A DNA stretch of 5,778 nucleotides from Bacteroidota bacterium (GTDB taxonomy: Bacteria; Bacteroidota; Rhodothermia; Rhodothermales; UBA10348): contig JAAZVD010000116.1 of NCBI GenBank assembly GCA_018623785.1, positions 1 to 5,778 of the forward strand, in the 5' to 3' direction. This document shows, in pieces, positions 1-5,778 of this stretch (position 1 is the stretch's first letter; the number at the start of each line of letters is the position of its first letter). Both the position numbers and the translations under genes were made by a program. The notes beneath the pieces were generated by a model. It was not told the origin of the DNA. It ran no database searches and worked only from the letters and a program-made list of their open reading frames with translations.

Positions 1-2022
1 ATCCACGGACACATTCACGGCCCTTTTCAAACGCCACCAGGCAGCCACGGAATCCGCCTGGGTAATCCAAAAATTCCTGCGCTTTGCCTCTGTCACCAGT
101 GATCGCAGGATCGGCAGATTGTCGGAATCCCCCATGATGGTAGGGTCAATCGTAAGATTGAATGTCCCATGATCGGTAGCCACCCTGTCCATAGACGCCT
201 GCAGGAGGGCCCCCATGAAGTCAGCGGACGAGCCCGGTAGTCGTCGCTCAATATCCCGATCAGACTGCTGTGTGGCCCCGATACGCGTCAGCGACGAGAA
301 GTCCCCGCCGAAAATCCAGGGGGAAATGCGACGCCCCACCGAGTCAGCCAGAAAATAGGTCATCCCGACAGACTGAAGGCCCTCAAGCGTGTGGTCACCG
401 AGTGCCCCCCGCCGTGTAGAACGATAGCCTCGTATCTCCTCCCCCGTTACCAATTCAAGAAGCCGCTTCTTTCGGGCCAGACGCTGACTTTGGACTGTTG
501 ACGGACCATCGGCGTTTTGAAGCAGTGTGTCGAGTAATCCAACTTCTCCAATTCGTCGTAGCCGCCGAATAAGGTCAGGACGGGATGGTACCCTGTCTGG
601 GTCCACGAAGTACGTGGCGCGAACGCCCTCCTCCTGCAGGAGGTCGGCAATCCGGGACACATCGTCTGCGTCCCTTGGTTGTGCCAACGTGGTTGATACG
701 ACCATGGCACCATCCTTGCCATCGGGCCAAGGTTGCAGCCAAATCATGGCCTTGCGAAGCAAATGATTCATCGCGTTGGAGAATAACCGACCCGTAACCT
801 CAGCATCCTCCCGATCGCTTCGCCCAACCCCCAGCGCTTCTCGCTGCGTACCGATCCAGACGAATCGTCCCTGACCGTACTGGCCATAAAGTACGCCGGC
901 CGAACTGCTGTAATCATCATCACCGGACAGGAACTCCGTGGCAAAATCGTACCAATACCCGGCCACCTTCGTTCGATTGGGCTCCGTGACACGAACCTTT
1001 ACCCCTTGATTGTAAACCTGAACCTTCAGGCGATACCCCGGAGGCATCCCGGACGTCAGCGGCGTTCCTGCGGGAAGGGTTATCCTGCGAATACCCTCAG
1101 GCGTTTCCGGGTAAGGAATCTCATAGGACGGATCAAAACCTGTCCAGCGAAAAAAGGAAACGGCCACGGCATCTTGCAATCGCTCCTGACCATCGAGATT
1201 ACGAATGCGGGCGACCGTGGGATTGGCAATGGCAAAGTCCGATCGCGGCCTGATTCCACCTAGAGAGTCATACCACACATAGTCACGCAGAGGGGCAAAA
1301 TCTGCCTCGGCTGCTCGTGAGCGCTGTAGGGCCCTGTAGCGCGAAACAGAATTTCCCGCGCCATCACTTTCCGGCATGGACTCCGCGGAAGCCGTCATCT
1401 GACGGGGCACGTAGATACCCGGCGGGGTTACCCCGGGAAACGTATCGGAATACACTCGGTAGTTCCAATTACCGCGGTCTGCAAACCCCTGAAACTCGAC
1501 ACCAAAGGTCTCCTCCACAAAAGCCCATCCCCTCCATGATCCGTCCTCTCGATAAATTCCGGGCTGCCAGGTGGCAAAGACACTGCCTCCCCCATTCATG
1601 AAATCCTGTATGCGCGCAATCTGCAAATCGCTCAGAGCACGCGCAGAGGGTAAAATGAGGACATCGTAGTCGTCAAGCCTCCCCGCTTCCAACACAGCGT
1701 CGCTGATATCTGTGAAAGCAACTTGCGGTTTGAAATCAATCAAATACTTGCGCCAATCCAGCAGGGTTTGGTCAACCCATGCCGTAGAGGTATCACCAGG
1801 GGAAACGACACGGTGTACATGACGGGTGTATTCACTGTTGAGCAAAGCCACTCGCTGTCGATTATCCTGACCAATCAGGGCGGGAGATGCATCCTGAATC
1901 CTGAAGGCGCCAAGAATGGACTCGAGCAGTAACAGATACACGAGGAGGGCGGATGCAACCGCAGTCACCCCGAGCGTCAAAAACCACAGTACGTTGACTT
2001 TCTCTAATTCCCAGTTACGCAT
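1..2022 (-). CDS. Membrane-anchored amidotransferase-like plus degenerate NodB (polysaccharide deacetylase)-like protein, 3' end outside window
   Basis: Translating the minus strand from the ATG at 2022 gives 674 codons with no stop down to position 1, so the gene continues beyond the window. Residues 1-10 are short and charged; about 11-33 form one transmembrane segment; the rest should be periplasmic. About 45-155 look like a Rossmann-type class I amidotransferase/ThuA-like domain (YDVLILPSA at 119-127, GGGSVFATW at 144-152), but with no Cys nucleophile. After a long middle region, a GRFVWIGT strand precedes a NodB-like domain from about 437. Family scaffold is clear there: ATYFVDPD, then GEVG at 492-495, GYRS at 532-535, and the C-terminal WITQADSVAAWW. 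The catalytic motifs are not conserved: STTLA replaces TFDDG (443-447), LLDTLL replaces the HxxxH region (496-501), and D626 stands where the late His is expected. The gene follows the 150-aa gene by 48 bp. Inference: a non-catalytic polymer-binding or scaffold partner of the GT2, in the place of PgaB. A GAGG only 2 nt before the ATG is too close to be a good ribosome site. Confidence 0.85.
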   Translation of the reverse strand, partial: MRNWELEKVNVLWFLTLGVTAVASALLVYLLLLESILGAFRIQDASPALIGQDNRQRVALLNSEYTRHVHRVVSPGDTSTAWVDQTLLDWRKYLIDFKPQVAFTDISDAVLEAGRLDDYDVLILPSARALSDLQIARIQDFMNGGGSVFATWQPGIYREDGSWRGWAFVEETFGVEFQGFADRGNWNYRVYSDTFPGVTPPGIYVPRQMTASAESMPESDGAGNSVSRYRALQRSRAAEADFAPLRDYVWYDSLGGIRPRSDFAIANPTVARIRNLDGQERLQDAVAVSFFRWTGFDPSYEIPYPETPEGIRRITLPAGTPLTSGMPPGYRLKVQVYNQGVKVRVTEPNRTKVAGYWYDFATEFLSGDDDYSSSAGVLYGQYGQGRFVWIGTQREALGVGRSDREDAEVTGRLFSNAMNHLLRKAMIWLQPWPDGKDGAMVVSTTLAQPRDADDVSRIADLLQEEGVRATYFVDPDRVPSRPDLIRRLRRIGEVGLLDTLLQNADGPSTVQSQRLARKKRLLELVTGEEIRGYRSTRRGALGDHTLEGLQSVGMTYFLADSVGRRISPWIFGGDFSSLTRIGATQQSDRDIERRLPGSSADFMGALLQASMDRVATDHGTFNLTIDPTIMGDSDNLPILRSLVTEAKRRNFWITQADSVAAWWRLKRAVNVSVD

Positions 2023-2057
2023 AACCTCGCTGCGACGGTCGTGGTCGGAACCGGCTG

Positions 2058-2072
2058 AGGCCGAAGCGGCCT
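2058..2072 (-). other. Small GC-rich hairpin overlapping the stop codon of the 150-aa gene
   Basis: AGGCCG and CGGCCT pair perfectly over 6 bp around a 3-nt loop. The first bases belong to the TAG stop (2073-2071). No T tract follows. It lies in the 48-bp gap before the NodB-like gene, which is in the same frame. It might slow termination, promote coupling, or be chance in GC-rich sequence. Confidence 0.3.
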
Positions 2073-2523
2073 ACAGCCAGGCAAATCCGTCGTCTTGCTC
2101 CTCTTCCATGTGTTGATCGGTTGCGTTCTCGTCACGGGGCTGGACAGGAACGAAGCCTTCATCGGTATACTCCCAGAAGAGAGATTTCTGGGGTTCAGGC
2201 TGCGCTGCTGTCTGGGCCGGCACTGAAGGCTGCATTGGTGCTGCCTGCGTCGGCATGATAGAGGCTGGCGCTGCTTGCGTCGGCATGATGGAGGCTGGTG
2301 CCGGGTATGCAGCAGACTGTGCAGCAGGAATACTGGCTGTCGCCGGGGTTGAGGAAACCAGGACATGTGTCTGGTCCTCCTGATGCTGCAGGGGACGGGC
2401 AACCCGGTCTTGAGAGGCCTGTTTTTCCCGCATCTTATAGAGGACATATGCTGAGACCGCCAGAATGAAGGTCGCGAGTGTCCCGACTAGGATAATCGTA
2501 GAAAGGATGGGTACCAGCTGCAT
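2071..2523 (-). CDS. Small single-pass membrane protein with Pro/Ala-rich tail, function unknown
   Basis: 150 aa from the ATG at 2523 to a TAG at 2073-2071. The frame is open 14 codons further to a TTG at 2565, but that start lies inside a hairpin, so the ATG is preferred. Residues about 4-29 are one transmembrane segment followed by KMREK, which by the positive-inside rule puts the tail in the cytoplasm. Residues about 55-112 are rich in Pro, Ala, Gln and Ser and contain two perfect copies of ASIMPTQAAP (77-86 and 87-96). The tail ends with an aromatic patch (SLFWEYTDEGF, 114-124), an acidic stretch (EEEQDD, 140-145) and terminal FAWL. I do not recognise a family. It sits between the GT2 and the NodB-like gene, where PgaD-type accessory subunits occur, but PgaD has two membrane segments and this has one. 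Inference only: an accessory subunit that binds the synthase or another partner through the tail. No Shine-Dalgarno is visible. Confidence 0.75.
   Translation of the reverse strand: MQLVPILSTIILVGTLATFILAVSAYVLYKMREKQASQDRVARPLQHQEDQTHVLVSSTPATASIPAAQSAAYPAPASIMPTQAAPASIMPTQAAPMQPSVPAQTAAQPEPQKSLFWEYTDEGFVPVQPRDENATDQHMEEEQDDGFAWL
2241..2300 (-). repeat. Tandem duplication of a 30-bp unit inside the 150-aa gene
   Basis: 2241-2270 and 2271-2300 are two adjacent 30-bp copies that differ at three positions (2245/2275, 2260/2290, 2269/2299). All three are third codon positions and silent, so both copies encode the same ten residues (ASIMPTQAAP, in the protein's own phase at 2295-2266 and 2265-2236). 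It extends the Pro/Ala-rich linker. Confidence 0.9.
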
Positions 2524-2549
2524 GGTGCGTAGAGTAAATGTCAGAATGT

Positions 2550-2568
2550 GCCTTGTTTGCAACAAGGC
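2550..2568 (-). promoter_or_regulatory. Short perfect hairpin in the leader of the 150-aa gene
   Basis: GCCTTGTT and AACAAGGC form a perfect 8-bp stem around a 3-nt loop (GCA on the minus strand). It ends 26 nt before the ATG at 2523, downstream of the T8 tract. No T run follows on either strand, so it is not a terminator. It may be an operator-like dyad or an mRNA 5' stabilising stem. The structure is plain in the sequence; the role is inference. Confidence 0.4.
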
Positions 2569-2584
2569 CGATTACGGTTGCATT

Positions 2585-2648
2585 AAAAAAAACAAGCAAC
2601 AATCGTGCCGAATGCCGAAAACGTGGCCCCCGGGGATTAGGCACGATT
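2585..2648 (-). terminator. Possible intrinsic terminator or leader attenuator between GT2 and small membrane gene
   Basis: On the minus strand a perfect 9-bp inverted repeat (AATCGTGCC at 2648-2640, GGCACGATT at 2609-2601) encloses about 30 nt. Eight nucleotides later comes a run of eight T (2592-2585). It lies 55 nt past the GT2 stop and about 60 nt before the next ATG. The long loop and the 8-nt gap before the T run are unlike a textbook terminator. It could give partial termination, lowering expression of the two downstream genes, or act as an attenuator. Confidence 0.4.
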
Positions 2649-2702
2649 TCCGGCGGCACGCGGGGGAAAATTATGCCTCATCCACGTGGCAATCTTGTCC
2701 CG

Positions 2703-4211
2703 TCAGCGTGACCGAGGTTCAGAACCTACCCGCTCCAACTTACCCCAGTCCATGGAAAGCCTCAGGAATTCTTCGATCGTGGCAAATGTCTTTGCAATAT
2801 CAATAAAGAGAACAAACACGACTCGTGATATGAGGGAATAAAAAATCAAGCGGACTTCTTCTTTCTCGACGGCTACACAGTACAGAGCAGCTATCACATC
2901 CAGTACCGTCAGCGATAGCCACCACAGTACGATGAAGTAGCTCATATCAAACGTCAACGCGATGAATATGAAGTACAACGGTGCGAACATACCCATGACC
3001 GGGCCGATGAGGGCTTCAAATGCCATGGTCCACATCACGAATGTGCCACTGATGTTGATGGTCGGATTGAACACGAGTTCCCGATGCTTGCGTATTGCTT
3101 GCAAAATGCCTCGCGTCCACCGGTAGCGTTGCTTCAAGAGCGCTACCAACGTATCCGGAGCCTCGGTGTAGGAAATAGCATCCGGCTCATACTCTACGCG
3201 CCATCCCTTTCGCAGAATTTGCAGCGTCAGGTCGGCATCCTCTGCGTACGTATCTGATGCGTACCAACCAGCATCAATGATGGCAGCTTTCCGAAATAGG
3301 CCCAGGGGGCCCGGGATGATGTTGACTAGTCGTAAGATGGACTGGGCCGAACGAGCCATATTGAGACCCTGTACGTATTCGAGCGCCTGTAAGGTCGTCC
3401 AGAAGTTGACCCGATTAAGCACCTTCACGTTGCCCGCCACGGCCCCGATGCGCGCATTAGTAAAGTATCTGATCGTTTTGCGAAGGGTATTGGGAGATAG
3501 CCTCGAATCACCATCTACATTAAGCAGGAAATCGTACCTGGACACCTTGATGCCTGCATTGAGGGCTGTAGACTTCCCCCCGTTGCGCTTTTCAACCAAT
3601 CGCACCTCTACACGGCCCTTATCGTAAATACCAACCAGGGATCGGGCTATCTCCCTGGTATTATCCGTCGATCCGTCGTCAACCAGAATAATCTCAAACT
3701 GCGGATAATCCAATAAGAGCAATGATTGGACGGTGTCCTCTAGCAATATGCCTTCGTTGTAAGCCGGAACGATGACTGAAACAGGCGGCGTAAACCCTTC
3801 ATCATATGCGGCTCTGACAGTATGCCGTACAGTATTCAGATACGCTGCAATAAGAAGCAGGAAGTACCGAAGAATGACCAAGAACAGAAACAGCGCAAAA
3901 GCCACGATGGATGAGTAAACCACCAATCCACTTAGCCTGAGACTGTTCACCTTGCCGGTCAGTCGGTATACATACCCTCCGGGATCGTTCATGAACACAT
4001 AAATGATGGCAATCAAAGCCAGGGACAAAAGGCCGTACACCCACATACGGCGCTTGAGCATGGCCTCCATCTCCGTTGAGCCAGGAGTATGACCGCCATC
4101 TGCAGCGTTTGGCGGCGCAAACGAAACGCGATGCTGGACGCCACCTTCCTCATCCTTGGTATGTACCAAGGAGGGTGGGTCCGGAGTCGTATGTGGACTG
4201 TTGTCCTTCAT
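2703..4211 (-). CDS. Processive family 2 glycosyltransferase, PgaC/cellulose-synthase-like exopolysaccharide synthase
   Basis: 502 aa, inner membrane. A hydrophilic N-terminal extension (1-53) is followed by transmembrane segments at about 55-75 and 96-124, a cytoplasmic GT-A domain at about 140-375, and three more segments at about 388-420, 424-446 and 452-473. This is the PgaC-type 2+3 layout. Catalytic motifs are intact: VSVIVPAYNEG (144-154), VDDGSTDNT (177-185), the DxD in VDGDS (D233, D235) that binds the metal and nucleotide sugar, AED (323-325) in place of the usual TED with D325 as likely base, and Q361xxR364W365, the acceptor motif of processive synthases. GGKSTALNAG (211-220) and the C-terminal DWGKLERVG (488-496) also fit the family. 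Expected role: polymerise a beta-linked sugar and extrude it. The sugar cannot be named; UDP-GlcNAc is likeliest by resemblance to PgaC. There is no PilZ domain, so direct c-di-GMP control is not evident. ATGs at 4070 and 4061 are alternative starts giving 455 or 452 aa, closer to the usual length. Confidence 0.93.
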   Translation of the reverse strand: MKDNSPHTTPDPPSLVHTKDEEGGVQHRVSFAPPNAADGGHTPGSTEMEAMLKRRMWVYGLLSLALIAIIYVFMNDPGGYVYRLTGKVNSLRLSGLVVYSSIVAFALFLFLVILRYFLLLIAAYLNTVRHTVRAAYDEGFTPPVSVIVPAYNEGILLEDTVQSLLLLDYPQFEIILVDDGSTDNTREIARSLVGIYDKGRVEVRLVEKRNGGKSTALNAGIKVSRYDFLLNVDGDSRLSPNTLRKTIRYFTNARIGAVAGNVKVLNRVNFWTTLQALEYVQGLNMARSAQSILRLVNIIPGPLGLFRKAAIIDAGWYASDTYAEDADLTLQILRKGWRVEYEPDAISYTEAPDTLVALLKQRYRWTRGILQAIRKHRELVFNPTINISGTFVMWTMAFEALIGPVMGMFAPLYFIFIALTFDMSYFIVLWWLSLTVLDVIAALYCVAVEKEEVRLIFYSLISRVVFVLFIDIAKTFATIEEFLRLSMDWGKLERVGSEPRSR

Positions 4212-4229
4212 GCATCGTATGTGCTATCT

Positions 4230-4247
4230 ACACCGGAAACCCGGTGT
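4230..4247 (-). promoter_or_regulatory. Hairpin in the barrel-GT2 intergenic gap
   Basis: On the minus strand ACACCGG and CCGGTGT form a perfect 7-bp stem with a GTTT loop, in the middle of the 62-bp gap. It ends 18 nt before the GT2 ATG at 4211. No T run follows, so it should not stop transcription. It could be an mRNA processing or stabilising element that sets different levels of barrel and synthase. Role not shown. Confidence 0.35.
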
Positions 4248-4273
4248 GCCTAGCGAATCATCTTTCCGTGATC

Positions 4274-5778
4274 TTACAAGGTCCAGTTCAAGGAAGCACT
4301 GAATGAAAACGTATTGTACTGGTCGACAATGGACCCGGCACCGCTACCCAAGGTCCGGGTTGAAGCACCCAACGTGGTTCCGATTGTCAGGGCAAAATTG
4401 CGGCCCATGCGCCGGATGTAGTCAGCCTCGAAACGACGTCCCACGAAGCCGGAACTGCGCGCGATGAGGCCGGCGGCACCAAAGACACGAACGTACCACT
4501 GTGAATCCTGAATCAACTCTTTTTCATACTCCATGAACAGGTCGTACGACTGATAATTCTGGGGCGAGAAATAGATATCCACGGTACTCCTGTACGAGCG
4601 CTGGAAGTACTCCATCCCCAAAAAAGTATTATCGGCAACCTTGTAGCCCACCTTAAGATTCATGTTGAAACCGAAGTTGGTGTCGTTGTTGGTGGCGGTA
4701 CTGCCAAAACTGTCCCGAATAACGTTGAACGACATGGAGCCGGACACCCTTAACACCGAGTCTGGCATGATTGTCATGGACGTGGCCTGTGCATCGAGCT
4801 GAGTTACACGCAGGTTGAACTGCCCCCCGCCAGCGGACCACAGATCGAGAGCGCCTTCTCCTGTCCTCACTCCAATCGACCCGTAGTATTTTCCCAACTC
4901 CTGCCGCCAGTACCGCATCCCTCCATACACGACCGTTCGCTGCCCCTCGTAATCATAGACGCCGAATTCGCCCGAAATCCGGTTGGAATACGATGCCTTT
5001 TCAGACCGAACCTGTGGCGTAAGGTCAATAAAAGCAGAGCCATAGACCTGGTTCACACGACCGCTTACCAATTCAGAACCGGGAACCAGGCGTCTGGAGC
5101 CACTGATGAAATGCGAATTGACGCCAACGATCAGTACCGTATTTATCGGTAACGTGATTTCGGAGCGCATACCTTGTGTCCAGCGGTCATAACCCACGCC
5201 GCCGCCTCGTGACCGCACCCCACCAGCGCTCGGCACAACAAGAGCCTTGAAATCCAAGCCACCCCATTCACCGGACTGTGTCAGCTCGAACCGCACGTCA
5301 GCGTCAATGCCCACGATGCGCTCCTTTAAAGCTTCTGAATCCTCTGCGACTACCAGGGCATCTCCATACAGGACCCGGGCTTCGGAATAATACCCGAGTG
5401 CTCTGAGGGACTGCGCCTTCAAAAACACCAGCTCGTAATCCCGTGGATTTTCCAGCAGCAAGCGATCGATGGTGGCAATAGCACCCGAATGATCCTCCTG
5501 ATAGGTCTGGATTCGCGCCATTTCCTTGGCGATATCATAATCGTAACGCTGCTCCAGAACAGATCGAAGTACGGCAATCGCCTCGGTATACTTTTCCCCG
5601 GAGGACAGCATGACAGCGTATTCGACCATATCCTTCTTCAGGCGACGACCGGACAGTTCGAAGTAGGCTTCGTAGGCTTCTGCAGCCGCTTCATAGTTAC
5701 GTCGAGAAGCAAGGACACGGGCTTCGTTGAGCGCCTCCTGAAGATCAGATCGGGTCTTCAAGTACTGTGCCCGCTCAA
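4274..5778 (-). CDS. TPR plus outer-membrane beta-barrel exopolysaccharide export protein, 5' end outside window
   Basis: The frame is open to the right edge. A TTG at 5761 could serve as a start, but five more in-frame codons (E-R-A-Q-Y) lie upstream and the helical repeat pattern is already under way, so I read it as an internal Leu of a protein cut by the window. Numbering from the TTG, the visible 495 residues split in two. Residues 1 to about 150 are three or four TPR-like helical pairs (about 21-36, 45-70, 74-104, 107-138). From about 155 to the end, alternating amphipathic strands form a beta-barrel that finishes FSFSASLNWTL. STVDIYFSPQNY (392-403) resembles the YFSPxxY strand of BcsC/YaiO-type barrels. 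There is no cysteine. PgaA and BcsC have this plan: periplasmic TPRs guide the polymer into the pore. The gene lies first, 62 bp before the GT2, which supports the export role. A YaiO-like barrel of other function is the main alternative. Confidence 0.85.
   Translation of the reverse strand, partial: ERAQYLKTRSDLQEALNEARVLASRRNYEAAAEAYEAYFELSGRRLKKDMVEYAVMLSSGEKYTEAIAVLRSVLEQRYDYDIAKEMARIQTYQEDHSGAIATIDRLLLENPRDYELVFLKAQSLRALGYYSEARVLYGDALVVAEDSEALKERIVGIDADVRFELTQSGEWGGLDFKALVVPSAGGVRSRGGGVGYDRWTQGMRSEITLPINTVLIVGVNSHFISGSRRLVPGSELVSGRVNQVYGSAFIDLTPQVRSEKASYSNRISGEFGVYDYEGQRTVVYGGMRYWRQELGKYYGSIGVRTGEGALDLWSAGGGQFNLRVTQLDAQATSMTIMPDSVLRVSGSMSFNVIRDSFGSTATNNDTNFGFNMNLKVGYKVADNTFLGMEYFQRSYRSTVDIYFSPQNYQSYDLFMEYEKELIQDSQWYVRVFGAAGLIARSSGFVGRRFEADYIRRMGRNFALTIGTTLGASTRTLGSGAGSIVDQYNTFSFSASLNWTL

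Noticed and set aside
447..992. Short open frames on both strands (447-722 minus, 527-766 plus, 768-992 minus)
   Set aside because: All lie inside the continuous 674-codon NodB-like frame, which has clear domain patterns; these have none.
1006..2116. Plus-strand open frames of 66 to 94 codons
   Set aside because: They are antisense to the NodB-like gene and the end of the 150-aa gene, are rich in Arg/Pro/Ser, and show no domain or start signal.
2004..2447. 147-codon minus-strand open frame overlapping the 150-aa gene
   Set aside because: It overlaps the 150-aa gene in another frame and crosses into the next gene; its composition (Arg, Gln, Pro, Ser) is that of a frame-shifted copy of the Pro/Ala-rich region, with no membrane segment or motif.
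2666..2692. Possible promoter: TTG (2692-2690) and TAATTTTC (2673-2666), similar to the Bacteroidota TTG / TAnnTTTG pattern
   Set aside because: The spacing is 16 nt, shorter than usual, the final G is missing, and it would lie upstream of the terminator-like hairpin; too weak to annotate.
2435..2806. Open frames across the 2524-2702 gap (2435-2659 minus, 2465-2806 plus)
   Set aside because: They run through the hairpins and into neighbouring genes in wrong frames; no recognisable protein pattern.
3277..4306. Open frames 3277-3627 plus, 3802-4044 minus and 4076-4306 plus
   Set aside because: They are shadows of the GT2, whose motifs are intact through the whole region.
4653..4841. 62-codon minus-strand open frame
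   Set aside because: It lies in another frame of the barrel gene and lacks any pattern of its own.

Overview
The window shows four genes, all on the minus strand and all reading from the right end towards the left. The outermost two run off the window: the first gene lacks its 5' end and the last lacks its 3' end. The presence of a TPR plus outer-membrane beta-barrel protein makes this a Gram-negative-type (two-membrane) bacterium. None of the visible start codons has a well-placed Shine-Dalgarno sequence. That would fit Bacteroidota/Rhodothermota-like lineages, but the taxonomic guess is weak.

Layout in transcription order: (1) 5778-4274, an N-terminally cut TPR plus outer-membrane beta-barrel protein; (2) 62 bp later, 4211-2703, a processive family 2 glycosyltransferase with membrane segments on both sides of the catalytic domain; (3) after a 179-bp gap holding two inverted repeats and a T8 tract, 2523-2071, a 150-aa single-pass membrane protein with a Pro/Ala-rich tail; (4) 48 bp later and in the same reading frame, 2022 to beyond position 1, a membrane-anchored periplasmic protein with a glutamine-amidotransferase-like fold followed by a NodB (polysaccharide deacetylase)-like domain. 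This last gene has no stop in the window and covers the whole left third.

Together these look like a synthase-dependent exopolysaccharide secretion locus, built on the logic of PNAG (pgaABCD) or cellulose systems. The GT2 would polymerise and extrude a chain through the inner membrane, the NodB-like protein would meet it in the periplasm, and the TPR-barrel would pass it through the outer membrane. The 150-aa protein sits where PgaD-type accessory subunits sit. The polymer cannot be named from the sequence.

The most unusual point is that the NodB-like domain has kept the family scaffold but lost every usual metal-binding and catalytic residue: no Asp-Asp, no HxxxH, and Asp in place of the late His. 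It is probably a pseudo-deacetylase that binds rather than deacetylates the polymer. Its companion amidotransferase-like domain has no cysteine nucleophile; the 674 visible residues contain no cysteine at all. A second point is that genes 3 and 4 are separated in frame only by one TAG, which sits on a small hairpin. No RNA genes, mobile elements, CRISPR arrays or plus-strand genes were found.
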